Below, piece after piece: positions 54,301 through 63,958 of a stretch of 64,000 bases of DNA. The stretch is taken from assembly GCF_014698825.1 (NCBI RefSeq), contig NZ_JACJTT010000005.1, positions 1 through 64,000 of the forward strand. The letters run 5' to 3'. Under the pieces are notes generated by a model. It was not told where the DNA came from. It saw only the letters and a program-made list of their open reading frames with translations, and ran no database searches. Within the stretch, counting starts at the first letter, position 1. The number at the start of each line of letters is the position of its first letter. The DNA comes from Richelia sinica FACHB-800 (lineage in GTDB: Bacteria > Cyanobacteriota > Cyanobacteriia > Cyanobacteriales > Nostocaceae). Made by a program: the position numbers and the translations under genes.

Positions 54301-55470
54301 TTAATTCAACAATCTCAGTGTTTGGGGATGAATCCCATTGTAGCGGCATCGGCACAAGAAGCGATCGCTCTTCTTCAGCAACAAGATTTTGATGTAGCCA
54401 TTGTTGATATACATACTTTAGATGCATACGGCTCAAATCTAGCCCTGGAAATTCAGAAATTATCTAAATACCAACAAATACCGTTAGTGATGCTAACATC
54501 TATTGGTGATGGTCAAAGCAGTAAAATGCCTCCTATCACTGATTTGGATGTTACAGCTTATTTAAATAAACCAATCAAAAAAACTAATTTAGCTAATATT
54601 TTACTTGGCGTTTTTAGTAGCCAACTACAGCCAGTGAATACATTTACTCACGCCTTAAACCAATTAAATGGTCATATGGCAGAAACGATGCCTTTAAAAA
54701 TACTTATCGCTGAAGATAATGTTGTTAATCAAAAGGTAGCACTGCACATGTTACAAAGGCTGGGATATCGGGCTGATATTGTAGCCAATGGGCTGGAAGT
54801 ATTAACAGCTTTGCGAAGACAGTCTTATGATGTAGTGCTAATGGATATACAAATGCCAGAAATGGACGGGTTAACTGCAACTATGGAAATTTGCCAGGAA
54901 TGGCCTTCCTCCCGCCGTCCTTGGATTGTAGCGATGACTGCCAATGCCATGCAAGGAGATCAGGAAAAATGTTTAGCGGTGGGGATGAATGATTATATTG
55001 CTAAACCAATTCGTATGGAAGAATTAAGTCGTGCTTTAGAGAATTGTTATCGACATATTTTCCAGCAAAATACAGTCAATATCTCCACAGACAAAATGCC
55101 CCAAACTCCAACTATTAATAATGTGCTAGACCAATCAATTTTGCAGGAATTAAGAGAAATTATTTGTGACAATCAGATAGAGGAATTTATTCAAATTATT
55201 AATTCGTATTTAGAAGATGCCTCTCAACGCTTAATCTCCCTGAATATTGCCATCGTTGAAAATAATGCTAAACAATTACAGTTAGAAGCCCATGCTCTCA
55301 AATCTAGTAGTAATATCGTGGGTGCCACTAATTTGTCAAAAATATTTAAAGAATTAGAATCCTTAGGACGTGCTGGCAATACAACTGATGCCACACCTTT
55401 ATTAAACCAGGCTGTGACAGACTACCAGCAAGTAGAAGCAGAATTAAAATTGATAATTACTAATAATTGA
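51355..55470 (+). CDS. Hybrid sensor histidine kinase with two receivers and HPt
   Basis: A 1371-residue multi-domain kinase. Several membrane helices at about 10-110 and 175-197 precede an extracytoplasmic sensor region (about 200-435, Cache-like), a helix near 445-463 and a HAMP-like linker. A PAS/PAC domain (about 575-690) leads to HisKA with H719 in M-S-H-E-I-R-T-P and HATPase_c (about 815-945). The first receiver (about 968-1080) lacks the initial acidic pair and is probably degenerate. The second (about 1115-1235) keeps D-I-Q-M-P-E-M-D-G. HPt follows with H1313. The order is BarA-like and indicates an internal phosphorelay. Confidence 0.93.
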   Translation: MNFLKSILWRKSCLGIIFLILAAYLGNYFKLTLFFGVDFLFGTIAVLLTLSIYGLFWGTVAAIISSSYTYLLWGHPYAMVVLICEVLFVGLLLRRKSSNLLLLDGIYWVFIGSTLVVIFYYNLLHVKLLPLCLVIFKQAANGLFNALIASLMLNYLPIATWLKGYKIKHKISLQQTLFNLFIAFALFPVMAITITDARRVVDNVETEIINSLNALSTNLANDIGFWKKNTVLPLQQIDNILIENPNNLELINSTIKNIQNNFGYKHIYITNNIGQVVANYPQNSHPVNLTKFATIKDQKNPVYFLDTPETYHHDGTIFMIGIPIMNGDEFLGCIIGEIDTKNINYLIHKLEHNNNFHINILDQENRIIATNSQQEKIFQKFTRDQGIEKRKLNSEIEQWLPLSPGTPIMSRWEKSFYVKKTILDRDIPLHLIIAAPTKEKVKYLQIVYLKKLATMIITAILALMVVNIISERLVKPLGTLTRLTTDLPQKIWGQEEINFSNSKISEINDLTHNFKSMVLALNQMFKEIKNAKESLEERVELRTKELSISNADLGAEIVRRKQVEKILREREERYELAISGTNDGIWDWNVITNEVYYSPTWMRILGYEKETLPQNMSTWLENIYPDDQESVWLQVNQHLDGKTTFYQTTYRMKHRKGYYIWVAAKGKCLRDDQGQPYRFVGIITDITDKKIAEEELKSAKEAAEIANITKSEFLATMSHEIRTPMNAVIGMTGLLLDTELTSLQREFVEIIRNSGDAMLTLINDILDFSKIESGKLEIDQQIFNLRNCVEECLDLVAPLASDKELELAYLMSPEIAELIRGDVTRVRQILVNLLSNAIKFTHHGEIVVTVSSRPLAHLPESDVGLDESEQIYEILFNVKDTGIGIPSDKQHRLFQPFSQVDASTTRQYGGTGLGLVISQKLTEMMGGKMWFESQVGEGSTFFFTIVVGLGNQPSLIKTNSDWQYLVNKRLLIANQQTIHQQALIQQSQCLGMNPIVAASAQEAIALLQQQDFDVAIVDIHTLDAYGSNLALEIQKLSKYQQIPLVMLTSIGDGQSSKMPPITDLDVTAYLNKPIKKTNLANILLGVFSSQLQPVNTFTHALNQLNGHMAETMPLKILIAEDNVVNQKVALHMLQRLGYRADIVANGLEVLTALRRQSYDVVLMDIQMPEMDGLTATMEICQEWPSSRRPWIVAMTANAMQGDQEKCLAVGMNDYIAKPIRMEELSRALENCYRHIFQQNTVNISTDKMPQTPTINNVLDQSILQELREIICDNQIEEFIQIINSYLEDASQRLISLNIAIVENNAKQLQLEAHALKSSSNIVGATNLSKIFKELESLGRAGNTTDATPLLNQAVTDYQQVEAELKLIITNN

Positions 55471-55479
55471 TGATATTGA

Positions 55480-56460
55480 TTAAACCAAGCCAGTTTGGAA
55501 AATTTTGCCAATTACTTCTTCAACTGGTGGTTCCGTAACTGTGACATCAATTACTTCTAAATCAGCTAATATTTTTGATACCGTCTTCGTCAGTGCTTCT
55601 TGGGGAATAATTAAACGCACTGCCCTTCCTTCTACCATTTGTACTTCACCATAGTTAGATAAAATTGCTTGGGGTACAGGTTGCGCTAATTCTATGTAAA
55701 TTTCCCGGTAGGGAGCCAAACGTTCCAAAAGTCCCTCTAAACTACCGTCATACATGAGCGTACCTTGATGAATTAATAACACTCTTTGACATAAGGCAGT
55801 GATATCTGCCATGTAATGACTAGTTAATAATATTGTCGCTTGATAACGCTGGTTGTACTCCCGTAAAAAATCCCGGACACCTACCTGTGCATTGACATCT
55901 AAACCTAAAGTAGGTTCATCTAAAAATAAAACTTGGGGATGGTGTAACAGTGCTGCTAATAACTCAGCTTTCATCCGCTCGCCTAATGATAACTTGCGGA
56001 CTGGTTGATTGAGTTTTCCTTCTAGGGATAACATTTCTGTTAACTCAGCAACTCGACGCTGAAATTCTCTTTCGCCAATATTGTAAACAGCTGCATTGAT
56101 TTTTAGGGAATCTGCTGCGGGTAAGTCCCACAGTAACTGCTGTTTTTGTCCCATTACCAAGGTAATTTTTTGCAAAAATGCTGCTTGACGACGAAAAGGC
56201 ACATGTCCAGCTACTCTCACTCTCCCACTTGAAGGATGAATCAGACCAGTGAGCATTTTCAGGGTAGTGGTTTTTCCTGCACCATTGGGTCCTAAAAAAC
56301 CAACTACTTCACCAGGGGCAATTTCAAAGGAAACATCTCGAACAGCTTGGATGTTACGGTAGGTGCGGCGAAAAAAGTGGGTAATAGTACCGCCAAAACC
56401 TGGCTCTTTTACCGCCACTGGATAAAATTTACTAAGGTTTTCAGCGACGATAATTGACAT
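55480..56460 (-). CDS. ABC transporter ATP-binding protein (ABC-2 type)
   Basis: A 326-residue ATPase with Walker A G-P-N-G-A-G-K-T-T (about 57-65), signature L-S-L-G-E-R-M (about 157-163, a variant of LSGGQ) and Walker B L-F-L-D-E-P-T-L-G-L-D (about 177-187). The C-terminal domain is of the DUF4162 kind, as in NodI- or CcmA-like exporters. No permease gene adjoins it on this side; the stop lies close to the end of the kinase gene. It starts five bases after the AarF stop, so they probably form one operon. Confidence 0.9.
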   Translation of the reverse strand: MSIIVAENLSKFYPVAVKEPGFGGTITHFFRRTYRNIQAVRDVSFEIAPGEVVGFLGPNGAGKTTTLKMLTGLIHPSSGRVRVAGHVPFRRQAAFLQKITLVMGQKQQLLWDLPAADSLKINAAVYNIGEREFQRRVAELTEMLSLEGKLNQPVRKLSLGERMKAELLAALLHHPQVLFLDEPTLGLDVNAQVGVRDFLREYNQRYQATILLTSHYMADITALCQRVLLIHQGTLMYDGSLEGLLERLAPYREIYIELAQPVPQAILSNYGEVQMVEGRAVRLIIPQEALTKTVSKILADLEVIDVTVTEPPVEEVIGKIFQTGLV

Positions 56461-56465
56461 AGGCT

Positions 56466-58109
56466 TTATCTCAAACGTCCCGATCGCAAAATACTAATGA
56501 TTAACCATAAGCCTAACAAACTAGCCGCAGCAAATAAAATGTTGCTGACTAGTGATAGTTGGGTAGTGGTGGCTTTGGTGGAAATAATGGCTGCACCCAT
56601 AATTAGTGAGCCTACAAGGATGCTAAAGGAAAGACGGTTAGCAGCATTCTCCATGGTTAGGCGAAAACTGTCTAATCCTCGGAGTGAGAGATTCCATTGC
56701 AGAGTTTCTGATGTCACCCGATCTAAGAGCAGTTCAATTTGTCGAGGAGATTGGAGGGAGAGACTTTTGATATCTAAAGCAGTGCGGAGGAGCGATCGCA
56801 CTGGATTATCTCCTAATAACTGACGACGAAACAAGTCGGTAATCAGGGGTTTAATTTCCTCGAACAAATTTACCTCTGGGTTAAAGGTTCGGGCCACCCC
56901 CTCCAAATTCGCTAAGGTTTTGGCATATAAACCCATGTTGCTGGGTAAGCGAATTTTATTATTGCGGGCAATTTGTAAAATTTCGTAAATAATCTGACTA
57001 AAATTAATATCCGTTAAGCTGACGTTGTAATACTTTCGCAACATCCGGTCATAATCATTTTCTAGCCGAGATAAACTCACTGGTTGACGGGAATCAGCTA
57101 GTTGCAGCGTTAATTGAGCGCACCTACCCCCATCTAAATCAACGATCGCTAGCAGCATTTCCGTGAGAATTTGCTGGGTGCGGGGATCAAGTCTGCCTAC
57201 CATCCCACAATCTAACAAGGCGATGCGACCATCCCGCAGATAAAACAAATTCCCTGGATGGGGATCAGCATGAAAAAATCCATCTATATATAGTTGTTGA
57301 AAAAAGATGCGAAACAGCAAACTCGTCATTGCTTGGCGTTTAGCAATGGGATCTTTACCGTTATCGCTGTTTAAATCTGCGGACAGGATGGGTACTCCAT
57401 CTAACCACTGCATCACTAATAACTTTTGGGTGGTCAAATTCCAGTAAATTTCCGCAACCACTATTTCCTGGGGATCATACCAGCGACCTTGTGCTAAGTT
57501 CCGCCGCAGTTGGTCTGTGTAACCAGCTTCCCGTGTAAAATCTAACTCTGCTTCTAAAGCTTTGGTAAATTCTTCAGCAATGGCTTTGATATCATAGGTT
57601 TGCCCGAACTCAGTCCTGGCCACTAAGTCCGCAATTCCTTGAATTAAAGCTATATCTTGGGTAATGGTGGCATCAATTCCTGGACGTTGTACCTTTAGGG
57701 CTACTTCCCGACCATCAGCTAATGTGGCTCGATGGGTTTGAGCAATTGATCCCGCAGCCACAGGTACGGGATTAATGGTGATGAATGTTTCCTCTAAGGG
57801 GCGTTTTAGTTGTTGACGAATTAATATTTCTATATCTGTCCAAGGTACTGGTGGGACTTCATCTTGGAGCGTTGACAATTCCTCAATATAGGCAGCACTA
57901 AGTAAGTCTGGACGGGTGGAAAGTAGCTGACCCAGTTTGACATAGACCGGCCCTAAGTTGACCAAGATATTTTTGAGTACCGCTGGTGGAGGTAATTGGG
58001 GTTCATCGGCATTACCACCAGTTAATAACCTCCGCATATAGTCCCAGCCATTGCGAAGGACTACTTCAATAATTTCTCGTTGTCGGGGAACGGTTTGAGT
58101 GAGGAACAT
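56466..58109 (-). CDS. ABC1/AarF (UbiB-like) atypical kinase
   Basis: A 547-residue ABC1-family protein. The K-x-G-Q motif is in Y-V-K-L-G-Q-L-L-S-T-R-P-D (about 53-65), the alanine-rich loop in A-A-G-S-I-A-Q-T-H, the catalytic lysine in V-A-L-K-V-Q-R-P-G, and the metal-binding region in H-A-D-P-H-P-G-N and L-L-D-C-G-M-V-G. One or two hydrophobic segments at the end suggest membrane association. These proteins support prenylquinone metabolism in bacteria and plastids. An ABC transporter ATPase follows directly. Confidence 0.9.
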   Translation of the reverse strand: MFLTQTVPRQREIIEVVLRNGWDYMRRLLTGGNADEPQLPPPAVLKNILVNLGPVYVKLGQLLSTRPDLLSAAYIEELSTLQDEVPPVPWTDIEILIRQQLKRPLEETFITINPVPVAAGSIAQTHRATLADGREVALKVQRPGIDATITQDIALIQGIADLVARTEFGQTYDIKAIAEEFTKALEAELDFTREAGYTDQLRRNLAQGRWYDPQEIVVAEIYWNLTTQKLLVMQWLDGVPILSADLNSDNGKDPIAKRQAMTSLLFRIFFQQLYIDGFFHADPHPGNLFYLRDGRIALLDCGMVGRLDPRTQQILTEMLLAIVDLDGGRCAQLTLQLADSRQPVSLSRLENDYDRMLRKYYNVSLTDINFSQIIYEILQIARNNKIRLPSNMGLYAKTLANLEGVARTFNPEVNLFEEIKPLITDLFRRQLLGDNPVRSLLRTALDIKSLSLQSPRQIELLLDRVTSETLQWNLSLRGLDSFRLTMENAANRLSFSILVGSLIMGAAIISTKATTTQLSLVSNILFAAASLLGLWLIISILRSGRLR

Positions 58110-58566
58110 TGTGATGAATTATGGGTGACCAGTTATACCAATTAAAAATTAATTAAAAATTCACAATCCAGATTTATTCAGGTTTTTTGGGTCAAATTGG
58201 CTGGTAAAGTTGCGAAGAATTACTGTAATATAGGTCACTTTAAGTTTAAACCAAATCCGCAATAAGTATGGGTATCTGAGCAAAATGGGATAGTTAGTAA
58301 GGGAATTTTGAATTTTTGAATTTAAATATCGAAAATTTGCTGCTCTTTTCTCACCCTTGCATATGATTAATTTAGATAGAGCCAGTTAGAGAAAGTGAAG
58401 GAGAGCAACGGAATCGTCCAGCCTAAACCATGAAAGACTATTCCAGATGCTTCCTGTTCCCTATCACTTGTTACCTTTACCCTGGTACAACTGTCACATA
58501 ATACGGTAGACAGTCTAGTTATAATAGAGATCAACTCCGTTGAGCCTCTACCAAGGGTTTAAACTT

Positions 58567-59631
58567 TTACAGTAAATCAGTAAATCGGGGATCGCTTTGC
58601 AGGGTTTTGAGGATTTGTTTAATTTCCTGGGTGCGTTCAGCTTTGACTATCAGGGTAACATTGCGATCGCGCACAATCACCACATCCTGTAAACCGATGG
58701 TAACAACTACATCATCTGGATTGGAAGCATAAATAATTGCTCCTTGGGTGTCTAGTCCTACATGGGTAGCCAGTTCAATATTCGGGTTATTTTCTTGTTT
58801 TAATAATCGAGCGATCGCATTCCAGTCGCCTAAATCATCCCAACCAAATGCCACCGGTAAAACGTATGCTAAACTTGTCTTTTCCATCAGAGCATAATCT
58901 ATACTCTTTTTAGGCAATTGGGGATAAACATCACTACCTTGTTTTTCTAAAGGCTCGATAATCTCAGGTGCATGGGCATGTAGTTCCTCCAGAACCACCC
59001 CAGCCCGAAAGACAAACATACCACTATTCCAGCTAAAACTTCCCGTGGATAGAAAAGTTTCTGCTGTTTCCCGGTTGGGCTTTTCAGTAAAGCGGTTGAC
59101 ATGATAAGCTGGCAGGTCATTAAAGCTACCTATTTTTTCACCTTGTTCAATGTAGCCATAGCCAGTTGAAGGGAAAGTCGGCTTAATACCCAAAGTGACA
59201 ATAGCGTCTTTACTACTCGCTAACTGGATAGCCGCATCTAAAGTGTGTGCAAACACTTCTTGATCAGCAATCCAATGGTCAGCAGGAAAAAAGCCAATTA
59301 TAGCGTCTTCTCCATAACGCTTTTTAATTTCTAAACTTGTCCAAGCAACGGCAGCGGCAGTGTCTCTACCCTGTGATTCAATCAGCAAATTTGTCTCTGG
59401 TAGCTCTGGTAGTTGTTCTCTCACCCCTTGAGCAATAGGACTAGAGGTAATTACCCATAGATCAGCCCAACCACCTCCGAGATTTAACAGTCGATCGGCG
59501 GTTGCTTGTAGTAGGCTTCTAGAACTACCATCAAGGCAAAGAAACTGCTTAGGTCGGTCTTGTCGGCTGAGAGGCCAAAAACGTTCACCTTTACCGCCGG
59601 CTAAAATTACAGGAAAAAATAAATTATTCAT
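58567..59631 (-). CDS. Mannose-1-phosphate guanylyltransferase
   Basis: A 354-residue nucleotidyltransferase of the ManC/CpsB type that makes GDP-mannose from GTP and mannose 1-phosphate. The N-terminal L-A-G-G-K-G-E-R-F-W-P-L-S-R-x-x-R-P-K-Q-F signature is complete. F-F-P-A-D-H-W (about 120-126) and the F-x-E-K-P segment near 190 also fit. There is no C-terminal phosphomannose isomerase domain, so it is single-function. The ATG at 59631 is chosen; a GTG four codons earlier is possible. GDP-mannose feeds polysaccharide and possibly fucose synthesis; envelope genes follow on the other strand. Confidence 0.92.
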   Translation of the reverse strand: MNNLFFPVILAGGKGERFWPLSRQDRPKQFLCLDGSSRSLLQATADRLLNLGGGWADLWVITSSPIAQGVREQLPELPETNLLIESQGRDTAAAVAWTSLEIKKRYGEDAIIGFFPADHWIADQEVFAHTLDAAIQLASSKDAIVTLGIKPTFPSTGYGYIEQGEKIGSFNDLPAYHVNRFTEKPNRETAETFLSTGSFSWNSGMFVFRAGVVLEELHAHAPEIIEPLEKQGSDVYPQLPKKSIDYALMEKTSLAYVLPVAFGWDDLGDWNAIARLLKQENNPNIELATHVGLDTQGAIIYASNPDDVVVTIGLQDVVIVRDRNVTLIVKAERTQEIKQILKTLQSDPRFTDLL

Positions 59632-59747
59632 GTTGTCATACACACCTACTAGAAGAACAATACAAGTGTACAGTGAGCTTTTCCTCTGGCAAGACTTGGA
59701 ACTTGCTTTGAAAAACCTTTAGGGAGTGGTTGAGTGGGGAGAAAATT

Positions 59748-61277
59748 GTGATTAAACAAGTTCAATGGTCAGATAATCAAGTTGCACCTCAACAAATGCC
59801 TACACCAGAGCAAGAGGTGAGGCCGCAACCAATACAACCAACTGAAAAACCAACAGAAAAATCAACAGATAACCAGTTAACACCGCAAAAAGTCCCAGTC
59901 AAGCGGGAAAAAGAAAAACCAACCGACCTCATTAACAATCCTCGGGATGTAGTTGGCAAAATTGGTACCTTGCCTAACGAACTTTACGACCGATTAGGCT
60001 TAGTCATGCCTCGTTGGTTGTTGTGGATATTAACTTTTGTTGTGGGAATGATTCTTTCCAGCTTATTAGTATCCGCCTTGGCACTGTGGACTCCCCTGTG
60101 GAGTAACTTAGATCAAGCCAACGATGAAGACTTCAGTTCCAACACCAAAGACCAAGTTAAAGTCCCAGGAGACCTATGGACTAAACTTTCTCAGTATCAA
60201 TTATCACGTCCCATGAATATTTTAATCATGGGTATTGAACCAGTGAAAGGTACTGTAGATGGTTCACCCGAAAGTTTTGCGGGCAAAAGCGATTCCATGT
60301 TACTGGTCAGGCTCAATCCCAGTGATAAAACCATCCGGGTGCTATCAATTCCCAAAGACACCATGATTGCCATTCCCGAACAGGGTTTAACCAGGGCATC
60401 GGAAGCTAACGCTAAAGGTGGCCCCGTTTTGGCAGCCAGGGTAGTCAGCCGCGCTTTAAACAATGCTCCCATCGATCGCTATATTCGCATCTCCACCAGT
60501 GGATTTAGACAATTAGTTGATCAATTAGGCGGTGTAGAAGTATTTGTACCTAAAGCCATGGACTATCAAGACAAAGCTGGTGGCTTGTCCATGAATTTAG
60601 TCAGCGGTTGGCAAACGCTCAGTGGTGAACAAGCAGAACAATTTGCCAGATATCGGGAAGAAGGCTTGGGTGATTTACCACGAGTGCAAAGACAACAAGC
60701 CCTGATTGCTGCCTTAATGCAACGTCTCAACAGTCCTACCGTTTTACCCAGGTTGCCCCAATTAACTCGCATCATGCGAAAGTATTTTGATACCAACCTG
60801 AAAATGGAAGAAATGATGGCATTGGCTAATTTCTCCCTGAACGTAGAACAGGATAAATTCCAAATGGCTATGTTACCTGGAACATTTAGCCGCTTTAGCC
60901 AAGACCCCAATAGCTATTGGTTAAATTTAGCTGGTCGAGAAAGTTTGTTAACTGATTATGCTGGTGTCAATTTAACTAATATTAAGCCTGATAATCGTTC
61001 AGTTTCTCAGCTAAGAATTGCTATTCAAAACGCTTCCAATCAACCGCAATTAACTGATAAAGTTGTTAGCTATCTCAAAGGAAAAGGATTTACCAAAATC
61101 TACACTGTTCCTGATTGGCCCGATACCCAACGCCAAACACAGATTATTGTCCAAAAAGTCTCTAGAGGGACAGGAATGGAACTGCAAAAAGTCTTGGGTT
61201 TGGGTCAAGTTGAAGTATCAGCAACCGGAGATTTAGAATCTGACATTACTATTCGGATTGGTAAAGATTGGAAATAG
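59748..61277 (+). CDS. LytR-CpsA-Psr (LCP) family protein
   Basis: A 509-residue LCP protein that is expected to attach polymers to the cell wall. A Gln/Pro-rich cytoplasmic tail (to about 75) leads to one membrane helix (about 88-113). The LCP catalytic domain follows, with N-I-L-I-M-G-I-E (about 160), D-S-M-L-L-V-R-L, S-I-P-K-D-T (about 203-208), and the arginine-rich R-Y-R-x-E-G-L-G-D-L-x-R-V-Q-R-Q. A LytR_C domain occupies the last 90 residues. GTG at 59748 with GGGGAG six bases upstream is preferred to a TTG at 59730. Confidence 0.92.
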   Translation: MIKQVQWSDNQVAPQQMPTPEQEVRPQPIQPTEKPTEKSTDNQLTPQKVPVKREKEKPTDLINNPRDVVGKIGTLPNELYDRLGLVMPRWLLWILTFVVGMILSSLLVSALALWTPLWSNLDQANDEDFSSNTKDQVKVPGDLWTKLSQYQLSRPMNILIMGIEPVKGTVDGSPESFAGKSDSMLLVRLNPSDKTIRVLSIPKDTMIAIPEQGLTRASEANAKGGPVLAARVVSRALNNAPIDRYIRISTSGFRQLVDQLGGVEVFVPKAMDYQDKAGGLSMNLVSGWQTLSGEQAEQFARYREEGLGDLPRVQRQQALIAALMQRLNSPTVLPRLPQLTRIMRKYFDTNLKMEEMMALANFSLNVEQDKFQMAMLPGTFSRFSQDPNSYWLNLAGRESLLTDYAGVNLTNIKPDNRSVSQLRIAIQNASNQPQLTDKVVSYLKGKGFTKIYTVPDWPDTQRQTQIIVQKVSRGTGMELQKVLGLGQVEVSATGDLESDITIRIGKDWK

Positions 61278-61347
61278 TCAGTTAGTCAGTGGTCAGTAAA
61301 ATTCAACACCTGACAACTGACATCACCAAACTGATAAATCAGAAGTT

Positions 61348-61854
61348 ATGAAAAAATTTTTGACGCGGATTTTGACTTTAATTGTGATTTTCCTATTGGC
61401 TTGGTTTTGGTTAATCATCAATCCCAAGCCAGTTTTTGCTCAACTTAACAGCATTAATTACAGTAGTACAAACTTAGAAAATCGGGATTTTTCCTACGCT
61501 GATTTAAAAGGTGGAACTTTTGTCGCAGCAGAAATGCGAGGTACCAATTTTCAAGGAGCAGATTTAACAAATGCTATTTTAACTAAAGGAGTTTTACTCA
61601 AGGCTAATTTAGAAGGTGCAAATTTAACAGGTGCTTTGGTTGATAGAGTGACTTTGGATAGTGCTAATCTTAAAAATGCTATTTTCACAGAAGCAACTTT
61701 AACCCGTAGCCGTTTTTATGATGCGGACATCACAGGTGCAGATTTTAGTGATGCCTTAATCGACCGTTATCAAGTATCGCTATTGTGTGAAAGGGCTGAT
61801 GGTGTTAACCCTGTCACTGGTGTGGCAACAAGGGATAGTTTGGGGTGTAAGTAG
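61348..61854 (+). CDS. Secreted pentapeptide-repeat protein
   Basis: A 168-residue protein with an N-terminal signal peptide (hydrophobic to about residue 24, cleavage after V-F-A) followed by a run of A-(N/D)-L-x-x and (A/S)-x-F-x-x pentapeptides (about 37-135) forming a beta-helix of about five coils. Two cysteines near the C-terminus (L-L-C-E, L-G-C-K) may form a disulfide cap. It resembles thylakoid-lumen pentapeptide proteins; the lumen or the periplasm are both possible destinations. The start follows the LCP gene by 70 bases. Confidence 0.82.
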   Translation: MKKFLTRILTLIVIFLLAWFWLIINPKPVFAQLNSINYSSTNLENRDFSYADLKGGTFVAAEMRGTNFQGADLTNAILTKGVLLKANLEGANLTGALVDRVTLDSANLKNAIFTEATLTRSRFYDADITGADFSDALIDRYQVSLLCERADGVNPVTGVATRDSLGCK

Positions 61855-62347
61855 GATAGTTACAGCTATTTTCAGGTAAATAACCCAAACTTTAATGAAA
61901 GTTTCGCGCAAAGACACAAAGGCGCAAAGTAGAAAATAGATTGATTTAGGTTGTAGTCTAAATACATGAAAACTGCTGTAAATTTGACTTCCAGCTAACA
62001 TCTCTAGCTTGTGCAATTATTAGACAGATTTATTATTAGATAATCTGGATTTCTGTTCATGGAAGATAGATTGAAAATAATTGATCTTATCTTGTATAGA
62101 TTCTGTATGAATATTATTGGCTAGATAAAACATAGCCAAATGTAATGCTTTGAGTTTAATACTAGCAAGAGAACATAAAACTTTATTGATTACTAAAGGT
62201 ATCTCTTGTATTAAATCAATACTTTTCTTACAAACTATATTCATCTGGGTTAACAAACCATTTCTTCAAAATTTCCCTAACAGATGTTAAGATTTCAGGT
62301 TAAATGTTTTCAAATATGCGCTCTGCAAGAGGTTTCGGGTATTATTC

Positions 62348-63958
62348 GTGACTGAACAACAAGAAAATCAAAAACCCTCTCGTTCTTTCGCTGGTATTGC
62401 TGGTATTGTTGCCGTAGCAACTTTAATTAGTAAAGTATTCGGTTTAATTAGACAGCAAGCTATAGCAGCTGCTTTTGGTGTAGGCCCTGCCGCTACAGCA
62501 TATAGTTACGCCTATATTATCCCTGGCTTTCTCCTCATTTTGCTAGGGGGTGTCAATGGGCCGTTACATAGTGCTGTTGTTAGTGTTTTAGCCAAGCGTA
62601 AAGACGAAGAAGCTGCACCACTGGTAGAAACGGTCACAACCTTAGTGGGTGGTTTGCTGTTGGTGGTGACAGTAGCGCAAATTTTCTTAGCAGCACCAGT
62701 AATTGATTTGGTTGGTCATGGTTTAGAACCAACTACTAGAGAAATTGCGATTCGGCAGTTGCAAATAATGGCTCCTATGGCCTTATTTTCTGGTCTAATT
62801 GGTATTGGTTTTGGCACGCTGAATGCAGCTAATCAATATTGGTTACTCTCCATCAGTCCTTTATTATCTAGTGTGACTGTTGTCATTGGGATTGGTGTTT
62901 TAGCTTTGCAATATGGCAAAGAAATTATTAAACCAGAATTTGCCTTTATTGGTGGAATGGTGTTAGCTTGGGGCACTTTAGCTGGGGCAACTCTGCAATG
63001 GGCTGTCCAATTAATTGTGCAATGGCGGTTAGGTTTAGGTTCATTACGGTTGAGATTTGATTTTAAATCTCCGGCTGTAAAGGAAGTAATAGAAATTATG
63101 ACTCCGGCAACTATTTCTTCAGGAATGATGCCGATAAATGTGGCTACAGATTTATATTTTGCTAGTCCTATTCCTGGTGCTGCGGCTGGTTTTAATTATG
63201 CAAATTTGTTAGTCCAAACGCCCTTAGGAATTATTTCTAATATTATTTTATTGCCTTTATTACCTATATTTGCTAAGTTGGCTGAACCAGAAAATTGGCC
63301 AGATTTAAAATTACGTATTCGTCAAGGATTGTTATTAACTGCGGTGACAATGCTACCTTTAGGGGCGTTAATGGTAGCTTTATCAGTACCCATTGTGCAG
63401 GTAGTGTATGAACGGGGGGCTTTTAAACAAGAAGCAACCCAGTTGGTATCTTCTCTATTAATTGCCTATGGAATTGGCATGTTTGCCTATTTAGGGCGTG
63501 ATGTTTTGGTGCGGGTGTTTTATGCTTTGGGTGATGGGAAAACACCATTTAAAATCAGCATTTTTAATATTTTACTCAATGCAGCTTTAGATTTTATTCT
63601 TGTAAAACCCTTTGGTGCACCTGGTTTGGTATTAGCTACAGTTGGGGTAAATTGTAGTTCAATTTTGATGCTGTTGTGGTTCTTAAATCGCAAGTTGAAT
63701 GGTTTACCTTTGCGAGAATGGAGTGTACCAATTTTTGGTTTAACTGTGGGTAGTGTGGTTGCTGGGGTTGCGAGTTATGGTACTTTGGTTGCTTGTCGGC
63801 AGGTGTTGGGAAATCAGGGTTTAGTTATTTTAATAGTTGAGTTGTGTGTTGCTGGTGCAGTGGGAATTGGGGTGTTTACGGTTATTGCAGGGATGATGAG
63901 AATACCGGAGGTTAATGGTTTTGTGGTGAAGATGCGGCAGAAGTTTTTGAAGAGGTAA
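62348..63958 (+). CDS. murJ: Lipid II flippase MurJ
   Basis: A 536-residue MurJ/MviN protein that flips lipid II across the membrane during peptidoglycan synthesis. It has about 14 transmembrane helices. Family marks include K-V-F-G-L-I-R-Q-Q-A-I-A-A-A-F-G-V-G near the N-terminus and Y-A-L-G-D-G-K-T-P-F near residue 395. The start is a GTG at 62348. The 493-base gap before it shows no convincing gene. It complements PBP1A and LCP elsewhere in the window in wall synthesis. Confidence 0.94.
   Translation: MTEQQENQKPSRSFAGIAGIVAVATLISKVFGLIRQQAIAAAFGVGPAATAYSYAYIIPGFLLILLGGVNGPLHSAVVSVLAKRKDEEAAPLVETVTTLVGGLLLVVTVAQIFLAAPVIDLVGHGLEPTTREIAIRQLQIMAPMALFSGLIGIGFGTLNAANQYWLLSISPLLSSVTVVIGIGVLALQYGKEIIKPEFAFIGGMVLAWGTLAGATLQWAVQLIVQWRLGLGSLRLRFDFKSPAVKEVIEIMTPATISSGMMPINVATDLYFASPIPGAAAGFNYANLLVQTPLGIISNIILLPLLPIFAKLAEPENWPDLKLRIRQGLLLTAVTMLPLGALMVALSVPIVQVVYERGAFKQEATQLVSSLLIAYGIGMFAYLGRDVLVRVFYALGDGKTPFKISIFNILLNAALDFILVKPFGAPGLVLATVGVNCSSILMLLWFLNRKLNGLPLREWSVPIFGLTVGSVVAGVASYGTLVACRQVLGNQGLVILIVELCVAGAVGIGVFTVIAGMMRIPEVNGFVVKMRQKFLKR

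Noticed and set aside
62020-62256. A 78-codon minus-strand frame in the gap before murJ
   Set aside because: No ribosome site and no recognisable motif; AT-rich composition explains the open frame.
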